Source of the DNA: CAVQFB01 sp963711675 | GTDB taxonomy: Bacteria; Acidobacteriota; Terriglobia; Terriglobales; Acidobacteriaceae | Direction of reading: 5' to 3' | Assembly: GCA_963711675.1 (NCBI GenBank) | Contig: CAVQFB010000006.1 | Location: 310,001 to 374,000 of the forward strand | DNA: 64,000 bases | The notes under the pieces: model-generated | The model's database searches: none | Told to the model about the DNA's origin: nothing | What the model saw: the letters and a program-made list of their open reading frames with translations, nothing else | Part shown: one piece after another, positions 57,191 to 64,000 of the stretch | Position numbering within the stretch: the first letter of the stretch is position 1 | How the letters are laid out: every line of letters starts with the position of its first letter | Program-made: the position numbers and the translations under genes

Positions 57191-57287
57191 AGAAGTCAGA
57201 TCTCATTTCGGGCCCGGAGGAAACACAAGAGAAGACACGCGGTAAGGATTCTCCGTGACTCAGTGTCTCCGTGGTAAAACCGCCCGC
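57191..57287. repeat. Spacer with ctccgtgactcagtgtctccgtgg-type repeat
   Basis: The tldD-pmbA spacer contains TCTCCGTGACTCAGTGTCTC then CGTGGTAAAAC. This is a relative of the accacgaag/cttcgtg inverted repeat at 32101-32179, a common intergenic repeat type in soil bacteria. Confidence 0.45.
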
Positions 57288-58793
57288 TTACTGCATGAAC
57301 CCGCCCGGGTCCTTTCTTGCGGTACCGCCGACGGTCAGGCGATCAATCTTAATGGTTGGAATTCCCACCCCCACCGGCACTGCCTGGCCGTCTTTGCCGC
57401 AGGTGCCGATTCCTTCATCCAGCTTCAGGTCATTCCCCACCATGGAGACACGCGTCAGAACATCGGGGCCGTTGCCGATCAGCGTGGCGCCCTTGATGGG
57501 CGCGGTGATCTCGCCGTTTTCAATCAAGTACGCTTCTGATGCCGAGAAGACAAATTTCCCGTTAGTAATGTCAACCTGCCCGCCGCCGAAATTGACGGCA
57601 TAGACGCCATTCTTCACTGATTTAATAATGTCCTGCGGATCGTCATTGCCAGCCAACATATAGGTGTTGGTCATGCGCGGCATGGGGATGTGCTCGTAGC
57701 TTTCGCGACGGCCGTTGCCGGTGTCGGCGATTCCCATCAGGCGTGAGGACAGCTTGTCACTGAGATAGCCCTTCAGAATTCCGTTTTCGATGAGAACGGT
57801 CTCCTGTGTCGGTTCGCCTTCGTCGTCCACATTCAGCGATCCACGGCGCCACGGCATAGTTCCGTTGTCGACTACGGTGCACTTCTCGCTGGCGACCCGC
57901 TTCCCCACCAGTCCCGCGAACGCCGACGTCTTCTTGCGATTGAAGTCGGCTTCGAGGCCGTGACCGACAGCTTCATGCAGCAGGACACCGGGCCAGCCGG
58001 GGCCGAGAACCACTTCCATTTCCCCCGCTGGTGCTTCGCGGGCATCGAGCTGGAGAATCGCCTGTCGTGCGGCTTCTTTCGCGAAATGTTCCGGATTTTT
58101 CTCACCGAAGAAGAAATCGAGAGCCACTCGTCCGCCTCCACCAGAACTGCCGCGGCCGGAAACTGTCTCGGTCTTCGCGATGCAGGAGACGTTCATGCGC
58201 GCCAAGGGCTGGGAATCTTCCGCGTATGTGCCGTCCGATGCAACCACCAGAATGTTGCGCAGTTCGTCGGCGTAGCTTGCGCGCACTTCCTTGATACGCG
58301 CGTCATAGGCGCGGGCGGCCTGATCGGCCCGCATGACTAGTTCGACTTTCGCCGTAATTTCCGCATCCACCGACGGCAAAGTCACAGGGTAAAGACTGCG
58401 GGCCGCTTTCTGCTGAAATCCTGCTGCTGGGGTCTTGGCAGGACCGCTTGCAATAAGTGCCGCTGTTCGCGCGGCATGGAGAATGCGAGCAGAGGAAAGA
58501 TCGTCGGTGTAGGCGTAGCCGGTGCGCTCACCCGACACCACGCGCACTCCACAGCCGGCAGAAATGCCTTGCGACGCCGATTTCACCATGGACTCATCCA
58601 CCATAAGAGAGGTGGAGGAAAGGTATTCAAAATAGAGATCGGCGTAGTCGCCACCTGCGGAGAGGGCGGCTGCCAAGTAGCGTTCCAGATCTGTGGAAGT
58701 AAGGCCGTAGTGCTCGAAGAAAAATCGCTCTTTATTCACAGTGATTAGATGCCTCTGCGGCGCAAACCGCTCCAAATGGTGGCGATCAGTCAT
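57288..58793 (-). CDS. tldD: Metallopeptidase TldD
   Basis: TldD is the zinc-bearing half of the TldD-TldE protease. The 501-residue protein (ATG 58793) has the zinc motif VLLHEAVGHGLEADF (HExxxH), then GTMPWRRGSLNVDDEGEPTQ, GYLSDKLSSRLMG, and the C-terminal PIKGATLIGNGPDVL and IGTCGKDGQAVPVGVG (usual TldD endings). The frame extends to 58841, but the upstream part has no family match. Confidence 0.94.
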   Translation of the reverse strand: MTDRHHLERFAPQRHLITVNKERFFFEHYGLTSTDLERYLAAALSAGGDYADLYFEYLSSTSLMVDESMVKSASQGISAGCGVRVVSGERTGYAYTDDLSSARILHAARTAALIASGPAKTPAAGFQQKAARSLYPVTLPSVDAEITAKVELVMRADQAARAYDARIKEVRASYADELRNILVVASDGTYAEDSQPLARMNVSCIAKTETVSGRGSSGGGGRVALDFFFGEKNPEHFAKEAARQAILQLDAREAPAGEMEVVLGPGWPGVLLHEAVGHGLEADFNRKKTSAFAGLVGKRVASEKCTVVDNGTMPWRRGSLNVDDEGEPTQETVLIENGILKGYLSDKLSSRLMGIADTGNGRRESYEHIPMPRMTNTYMLAGNDDPQDIIKSVKNGVYAVNFGGGQVDITNGKFVFSASEAYLIENGEITAPIKGATLIGNGPDVLTRVSMVGNDLKLDEGIGTCGKDGQAVPVGVGIPTIKIDRLTVGGTARKDPGGFMQ

Positions 58794-58918
58794 TATCCCA
58801 CAGGAAATCAGGCGGAAAGGGAGCCCAGTTTGGTTCGGCAAGAGGCGCGCGTGCAGTGGGTGGTCGCCGAGTTCGGAAAGCTAAACAAGAGACATGGTAA
58901 GCCGTCACAGACACAAGA

Positions 58919-60493
58919 GTGGCGCCTGCGAACAATCGGGTTGTGACGCCAGAATCCCTGTCCGGCCTGCTCGAAGACTTTCTCGCCGGATCAAGAGGCG
59001 CGGTCGTGCTTGAGGAAGGCGCGCTGGTGTTCGATCTCGCGATGGCGAAGTACTCGATCTCCGGCGAGCACGGGAAGTGCCTGCTGCACCTGTGGTCGGC
59101 AGACCGGAACATAGTGCGGCGCGTACTCGAAGCACAAGTCAAGAATGGCGCGCTCAAGCTGGCAGTGCAGCGGCTGGGGCAAAGCCGTCCGTCAAAACTG
59201 GAATTCTGCCGCAACCGCGACAGGCGCACACCATCGGCAAAGAAAGCGGCGCGCTCGGCGTACCAGCAAAAACTGCGGCGTATGCTGGAGCGGCATTTTT
59301 CCGGCTTCAAGGTGACCCAGCTCAGCATGGCCATGGACCTGGAGCGTTCCTTCGGGCCCATTTATGCACGCGGCATTTTGCGGCAGGGACAATCGGCGTT
59401 TGCGGTGCTGGGGGTCGGCCGCGACGAGACGCAATCTTCCATCGATGCCGCCCTGACGTTTGGGATTCTCTGGCTGAACTCGTGCCGCGAGGTTCAGGGC
59501 GGACGAGTCGTTGTGCAAGGCCTAAAGCTGTTTGTGCCGAGTGGGACATCGGCCCTAACGCGAGAGCGGATGGCGCACCTGAACCGTGATGCCGCCAAGT
59601 GGCAGCTCTACGAATTTGAAGAGAGGGAAGATTCCGTGTGCGAGATAGACTGCGCGGGTCGCGGCAACGTGGCTACACGGCTGGTGCGTTGTCCCGATGA
59701 AGTGGCGGCCCGTGAGCGCTTCGCCGAGTCTATCCGCCAGATTTGCGACCTGGTGCCGGAGTGTGAGGTGGCCGTGCTCTCTGGAGCCGAAGTCGCTTTC
59801 CGTTGCTACGGGCTGGAGTTTGCGCGAGCGAGGCTGGCCCACGCGCCGGATTCTTTTCGTACGGATCAGGAGATCGTTTTCGGAACCGGCGCGGAGGAGC
59901 GCGTTCTGGAAGAAAGAAATTCGGAGCAATTTGCCGATCTGATGCGGCGCGCGGTCGAGATACGCCGGCCGCAGGGGCCGAAGAATCATCCCTTGTGGCG
60001 CATGCATCCGGAGCGTTGGCTGGAGTCGCTGGTAGTTCGCAACGTGAACGCGCTCGACGAGCGGCTCGATCCCGCTTGCCTGTATTCGCAGGTGCCGGCG
60101 TTCTCGGCGTCAGACCGAGCGATGATTGACGTACTCACGGCAACTCGCGAAGGCCGCTTGGCAGTAGTGGAACTCAAGGCGGATGAGGACATCCACTTGC
60201 CGCTCCAAGGGCTTGATTACTGGTCGAGAGTCGAGTGGCATCACGCGCGCGGGGAGTTCCAGCGATTCGCTTATTTCGCAGGGCGTGAATTGTCACCGGA
60301 AAAGCCACTTTTGTTCCTTGTGGCTCCGGCTCTGCATGTCCATCCGGCAACTGACACCCTATTGCGACACATTTCGCCTGAAATTGACTGGACATTAATC
60401 GGTGTCGACGAGCACTGGCGTGACGGAGTGCGGGTGATTTTTCGCAAACGAAGAAATTCTATGCCGCAGCTGACGGGCACAATGGCTTCGTGA
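58919..60493 (+). CDS. Hypothetical protein with PD-(D/E)XK nuclease-like C-terminal part
   Basis: I do not recognise the 524-residue protein by name. Near residues 400-430 it contains MIDVLTATREGRLAVVELKA then DEDIHLPLQGLDYW: an Asp, an E-x-K after a beta strand, and a following Q-x-L-x-YW helix. This matches the PD-(D/E)XK nuclease core. The N-terminal part has no clear motif; RARLAHAPDSF and VLGVGRDETQSSIDAALTFG look helical/mixed. Start GTG 58919 or GTG 58943. It is divergent from tldD. Confidence 0.6.
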   Translation: MAPANNRVVTPESLSGLLEDFLAGSRGAVVLEEGALVFDLAMAKYSISGEHGKCLLHLWSADRNIVRRVLEAQVKNGALKLAVQRLGQSRPSKLEFCRNRDRRTPSAKKAARSAYQQKLRRMLERHFSGFKVTQLSMAMDLERSFGPIYARGILRQGQSAFAVLGVGRDETQSSIDAALTFGILWLNSCREVQGGRVVVQGLKLFVPSGTSALTRERMAHLNRDAAKWQLYEFEEREDSVCEIDCAGRGNVATRLVRCPDEVAARERFAESIRQICDLVPECEVAVLSGAEVAFRCYGLEFARARLAHAPDSFRTDQEIVFGTGAEERVLEERNSEQFADLMRRAVEIRRPQGPKNHPLWRMHPERWLESLVVRNVNALDERLDPACLYSQVPAFSASDRAMIDVLTATREGRLAVVELKADEDIHLPLQGLDYWSRVEWHHARGEFQRFAYFAGRELSPEKPLLFLVAPALHVHPATDTLLRHISPEIDWTLIGVDEHWRDGVRVIFRKRRNSMPQLTGTMAS

Positions 60494-60539
60494 ACGTTGG
60501 GGATCATCTCACAAATACCTTTCGAATTCGCGGTCCCCA

Positions 60540-60592
60540 GCGCCTGAAGGCGCGTCGATGAAGATCCGTTACGGCATGCCTGAAGGCATGCC
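60540..60592. repeat. Two mini-palindromes with TGAA core
   Basis: GCGCC-TGAA-GGCGC (60540-60553) and GGCATGCC-TGAA-GGCATGCC (60573-60592) share a TGAA centre with unrelated stems. They are relatives of the TTTA- and GGAG-core elements elsewhere in the window. Confidence 0.6.
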
Positions 60593-60662
60593 CTGATACA
60601 AAATGCGACTTTTTCGGCAGACTGTAAGAGTCGTGCGCTCCAAAACTACACATGAGACGGTG

Positions 60663-61148
60663 CTAGCTCTCCCACGCTCCCAGCAGGCGGCGCAGCGTCA
60701 CCATCTGCCCGAGGTGATAGGCGTTGTGATCGGCGATGAGCAACGCCTCGCGCAGAATCGTCTGCCCCTCCCCCCAGGGAATCTTCTCGTATAGATCGGT
60801 CTTGGGATCCGCGACCAGGCTTTGCATTTCCTTCAGATCTTTCTTGAACGCCTTGATGCTCTTGTTCCAGGCATCCGCCTTCGGCGGCGCCTCGGTGGCG
60901 GGCCAGTATTCCTTCGGCCACTCCATAGCTTTGTATTTCGGACTGCGGCTGAAGTCGAGGATGTCCCACTGGGCGATGCGAATATGTTCCAGCAGCGTCC
61001 AGGCAGTGTACGGAAGACTTGCGACTTTCTTTCCTTGCAGGTCAGCCGGGAGGTCGGTGACCACTTCTTCGAATTTGGCGTGGGCTCCGCCACCCTCCAA
61101 CAGATAGAGCAGGTGTTCGCGCAGCGATTTGTCGTGGTCGGTTTTCAT
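60663..61148 (-). CDS. DinB-family protein
   Basis: The 161-residue four-helix protein has the DinB/YfiT pattern: TAWTLLEHIRIAQWDIL (first His) and ALLIADHNAYHLGQMVTLRR (two His in D-H-N-x3-H). Members bind a metal; several act as thiol-dependent transferases. The substrate is unknown. Confidence 0.85.
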   Translation of the reverse strand: MKTDHDKSLREHLLYLLEGGGAHAKFEEVVTDLPADLQGKKVASLPYTAWTLLEHIRIAQWDILDFSRSPKYKAMEWPKEYWPATEAPPKADAWNKSIKAFKKDLKEMQSLVADPKTDLYEKIPWGEGQTILREALLIADHNAYHLGQMVTLRRLLGAWES

Positions 61149-61186
61149 AATGCCCTCACTGGTGAAATTCGTGGCAACTCCTGATG

Positions 61187-62359
61187 TCAGGATGCGGCCG
61201 GAGGCGGCGTGGCACCCGCGCCATGCTCTTCCTCGGCTTGCTCTCCGCGATATACCCGTGAGATGCCGCGCACGATCCGGCGCATGGGAAGTACGCCTTT
61301 TTCGTTGCCAAAGAAGATTTCTCCCATGCGGCTGCCCCGGTAATACCAGCGCTTGAGGATGGCCAGGTGCTCCATGGTTTCGAGCGACGTTGCCGCGCCA
61401 GCTTCAGGCACCGCCGCCATAGCCTCTTGCACTCGCGCCTCCATGGACTGCGACTTTGTGTGCTCAGCGGATTGAATCGGAAACATGACCGGGTCCGAAA
61501 TGCGACCGGAATTGATGCGGAACAAGGTGACGCATTCCTTCTCGGCAGATTTCTGCACCAAGACGCCTTCCAGGCGGTCAATACGGTGCACAATTTCCGG
61601 CAACTGGCTGAGCACTGGCGATAGTTTCTCCAAGCGGGCATGCACGCCGGCAGCATTCTCAAACTCGAGATCATTGGATGCGCGTTCCCGCTCTTCAGAC
61701 AGTTCCCGCAAAAGCGAGTCCCCGCCGGAATCGAAGTAAGCCCGCACGCGACTGACTTCCTGCGCGTATTCGCCGTCGGTACAGCCTTTGAAGCAGGGCG
61801 CCAGGCACATCTTCATCTCCGAATAGATACAGCCGGGAAATGCAGGGTCGGGGTGCAAGTCGTCGACGCAGCGGCGCATCTTGAAGAAGTCGAGAGAGTC
61901 GTTGGCGAATTTCTCCGCCGCAGTGCGAGATAGAAACGGCCCGTAGTAGACCGCACGACCATTCAGGCGCCCCAGGCGAGTCGTGATCGAAGCCCGGGGG
62001 TACTCGTTTTCCAGGTGAAGCTCGATCAGGGGCGCAAACCGCAGCCGCAGGCGTTCCGAATAAGCTTTGGGGAACGTCGAGCGCAAAATCTTGTAGAGAA
62101 GAAATCCAGACTCGAAATCCGACCCTGTCGATGTATATCCGATCCACTGAACCCGGCCGCGCAGGTTCAGCTTCTTCGTGCGCTCCTCGGGAGTTCCGAG
62201 CAGGCGGATCAACCGCCGGCGCAGGTTGGCGGTCTTGGTGACGTACGGCTCAGATTGCGGATCGCTGCCGCGCAGCAAAAAGACAGCAGGCGCAGCAGGA
62301 ATGGCGGCGAAGATTTCGCTATCACGTTCGGGCAGGAATTCCAGCCGTTCCGTCAACAC
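61187..62359 (-). CDS. UvrC-like protein lacking the RNase H half, with degenerate GIY-YIG
   Basis: The 390-residue protein resembles the N-terminal half of UvrC: a GIY-YIG-like start (AAPAVFLLRG...PYVTKTANLRRRL), the region YYGPFLSRTAAEKFANDS, the cysteine cluster RRCVDDLHPDPAFPGCIYS, MKMCLAPCFKGC and a UVR-like helix pair. Key positions are changed: the GVY is PAVF and YVGKA is YVTKT. UvrC normally has about 600 residues with a C-terminal nuclease; that half is missing. It could be a Cho-like or inactive relative. Confidence 0.75.
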   Translation of the reverse strand: MLTERLEFLPERDSEIFAAIPAAPAVFLLRGSDPQSEPYVTKTANLRRRLIRLLGTPEERTKKLNLRGRVQWIGYTSTGSDFESGFLLYKILRSTFPKAYSERLRLRFAPLIELHLENEYPRASITTRLGRLNGRAVYYGPFLSRTAAEKFANDSLDFFKMRRCVDDLHPDPAFPGCIYSEMKMCLAPCFKGCTDGEYAQEVSRVRAYFDSGGDSLLRELSEERERASNDLEFENAAGVHARLEKLSPVLSQLPEIVHRIDRLEGVLVQKSAEKECVTLFRINSGRISDPVMFPIQSAEHTKSQSMEARVQEAMAAVPEAGAATSLETMEHLAILKRWYYRGSRMGEIFFGNEKGVLPMRRIVRGISRVYRGEQAEEEHGAGATPPPAAS

Positions 62360-62454
62360 AGCGTCATTTTAGTTTGAATTCGGCAGGGAGGCATAGAAAC
62401 CCGGCACCAGGGACCGAATGGAAGCCCCCATGCTGCTGCGACTAGAAACCGGCC

Positions 62455-63234
62455 TTACCGGAAGCTCGCACTGCGGAATTTTTGACGGAAGTCTGCCCCT
62501 TCGAGTTTGATGATGCGGCACATCTCGTGCAGGCGGGAGCGCATGCGTTCGCCGATGCGATCGCCCAGGGTTTCGCGTCGCATGGCACGCTGGGCGCGGG
62601 CGAACTCCGACGCCGGATTGGCGTAAGGATCCTGCCCTACGTCGTCGGGATAGTTCGTGGTGATAATCGTCGTACGGTTGTCGTTGTAGCGCGTATTGAG
62701 GATCAGGCTGACGGTATCCCATACCCACTCGGTCGGCCTCACGGCGCCGAGTTCATCGAGAACGAGCACTTCGGTTTCGAAGACGGGTCGCAGGACATCG
62801 AACTCGGTTACTTTCACCGAGTCGTTATAGGAATTCTGGATTTCCTTGAGCAGTTCGCGGTAGTCGTAAAAAAGGCAGGCAATCCCCTTCTTGAGAATCA
62901 GTTCTTTCAGTATGCCCACAGCCAGGTGCGTCTTTCCCACTCCCACCGGGCCCATCATCAGCAAGCCACTTTTCTCTACGGGATAGCTCGCGACAAAACT
63001 CTTGGCTTCAAGCAGTCCCCATTGCAAGGTCGAGTTCGCGCCCTCAAAGTGCGTATCGAACTCCGCCAGCTCACAATGTTCATAGCGCTTGGGAATACGC
63101 GCCGCTGCGAGCAGCGACTGCGCACGCGCCCTCAGCTGGCAGTCGCACCGCGTCACACGCCGGTCCGTACCCTTGGAAATTGTTTTCCAGCCCGTGCCCT
63201 CACACAGAGGGCAAACTTCCGTCGACACCTTCAT
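62455..63234 (-). CDS. DnaC-like ATPase
   Basis: The 259-residue AAA+ protein is like the helicase loader DnaC/IstB. An N-terminal CPLCEGTGW and TRCDCQLRA form a cysteine motif (possible zinc site). Walker A GPVGVGKTHLAVGIL and Walker B VLVLDELGA follow, then sensor I TTNY and the arginine IGERMRSRLHEMC. ATG 63234 was chosen; the frame is open to 63414. It may load DnaB at the nearby origin. Confidence 0.85.
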   Translation of the reverse strand: MKVSTEVCPLCEGTGWKTISKGTDRRVTRCDCQLRARAQSLLAAARIPKRYEHCELAEFDTHFEGANSTLQWGLLEAKSFVASYPVEKSGLLMMGPVGVGKTHLAVGILKELILKKGIACLFYDYRELLKEIQNSYNDSVKVTEFDVLRPVFETEVLVLDELGAVRPTEWVWDTVSLILNTRYNDNRTTIITTNYPDDVGQDPYANPASEFARAQRAMRRETLGDRIGERMRSRLHEMCRIIKLEGADFRQKFRSASFR

Positions 63235-63426
63235 TAACGTAACGCCTTCCCTTTGTTTTGAATCTGCACCCTCGAGCAGGTTTTGCGCAAGTAGAAAAGG
63301 CGGCGCATCTGTGTACATCCTGTGGAGTGAAGGTGCACGCTGTGGAGAGCGGAGGAAAACTCCGCAACCTGCCAACTCCGTCTGCGAAATCAGCAATACT
63401 GGAACACGACTCAATGGGTGCGAGCG

Positions 63427-64000
63427 TTACTTCGACCTCTGCCGCCCACCCCGAGAAGATCGTCCCGCTGCGGTCGGTGCTTCTTCGATCGCCTCGCGCA
63501 CGATGCGGAGAAACGCCTTGGCCTCGGTGCGCAGCGGACGGTTCCGGGGATGAATCAGGTCAAGGCTGCGACGCAGAGGCTCAGCATCCAGAATCTTCAC
63601 GGGAACGAGCCGCGCGCGCTGGAGTTCATGCCCCACCGCCATCTGGGGAAGGAATGCAACTCCGAGGCCGCGTTCCACCATTCGCTTGGCGGTCTCGATC
63701 GTGTCGACTTCAAGTGCGACATTCGGTACCAAGCCGGCAGTGCGGAACAAGCTATGAGTGAGGGTCCAGTCGCTGGATCCTTTATCAAAAAAGATCAGAG
63801 GCCAACTCGCGATTTCTGACAGAGTCGCCCGCCGTGCGTGCTTCGGCCCCTGCGAAGGATGCGCAACCAGAAGCAAGGGATCGTCGCCCAGACTGAGAGT
63901 CTCGACTTCGGGATGCTGGAGGGAGCGGGCCAGTCCGATCTCGGCCTCCTCGCCCAATACCATCTCCAACACTTCCTTCGAGTGTCCCGAGCGGATGTTG
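63427..64000 (-). CDS. LysR-family regulator, partial (5' end outside the window)
   Basis: The visible part (about 190 residues) is the effector-binding domain: IRSGHSKEVLEMVLGEEAEI, IFFDKGSSDWTLTHSLF, IETAKRMVERGLGVAFLPQM. The helix-turn-helix lies beyond the window edge. It ends RGGRQRSK. The target is unknown. Confidence 0.85.
   Translation of the reverse strand, partial: NIRSGHSKEVLEMVLGEEAEIGLARSLQHPEVETLSLGDDPLLLVAHPSQGPKHARRATLSEIASWPLIFFDKGSSDWTLTHSLFRTAGLVPNVALEVDTIETAKRMVERGLGVAFLPQMAVGHELQRARLVPVKILDAEPLRRSLDLIHPRNRPLRTEAKAFLRIVREAIEEAPTAAGRSSRGGRQRSK

Overview
The window is about 64 kb of GC-rich (roughly 60%) bacterial chromosome around the replication origin. Gene order (rpmH-rnpA-yidD-yidC-jag-dnaA-dnaN, then gyrB and gyrA), many secreted small proteins with a Sec signal ending in AQ, abundant short intergenic repeats and repeated DUF4440/SnoaL-like secreted proteins all suggest a soil Acidobacteriota-type organism. 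This taxonomic call is an inference from gene content; there is no rRNA in the window.

Layout. 0.3-3.8 kb: ribosomal protein L34, RNase P protein, YidD, YidC and Jag, all on + and leading into dnaA. 3.8-7.2 kb: dnaA, a candidate oriC, dnaN. 7.2-9.2 kb: an accessory patch (orphan class III cyclase domain, a frame-broken retropepsin region on -, a small HTH gene behind a dense operator). 9.3-13.4 kb: mscL, a secreted protein, gyrB. 13.5-15.3 kb: a two-gene ATPase/TOPRIM module resembling OLD-type defence systems. 15.5-22.3 kb: envelope and secreted proteins. 22.7-25.4 kb: gyrA, broken by many single-base insertions. 25.5-28.0 kb: accessory genes including a possible papain-like protein. 28-32.6 kb: repeat-rich spacer, secreted proteins and a membrane Fe-S protein. 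32.9-35 kb: rplU-rpmA-obgE. 35-37.4 kb: hybrid histidine kinase with a PilZ domain. 37.6-40.5 kb: nadD-rsfS and rlmH. 41.5-46.6 kb: cobO, accD, folC, plsC, MFS. 46.6-53.7 kb: an RHH-type protein, thrS, tilS, hpt, ftsH. 53.7-64 kb: selD (selenocysteine-encoded), PmbA/TldD, a possible PD-(D/E)XK protein, DinB, a UvrC-like protein, a DnaC-like ATPase and the end of a LysR gene.

Most genes are housekeeping functions in replication, translation and envelope biogenesis. Three kinds of structure stand out. (1) Heptanucleotide-phased repeat arrays lie in the leaders of jag, gyrA, rpmA, obgE and accD and upstream of selD, often as inverted arrays that can fold on themselves. (2) Two small DNA-binding genes sit directly behind helically phased operator arrays. 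(3) selD carries an in-frame UGA at the catalytic position with a hairpin that fits a bacterial SECIS.

Caution on sequence quality: dnaA, dnaN, gyrB, gyrA (14 sites), the DUF4139 gene, tilS, selD and the 7.7-8.7 kb patch carry frame breaks, nearly all explained by one extra base. The encoded proteins are otherwise well conserved, so consensus errors (insertion-type) are more likely than real gene decay.
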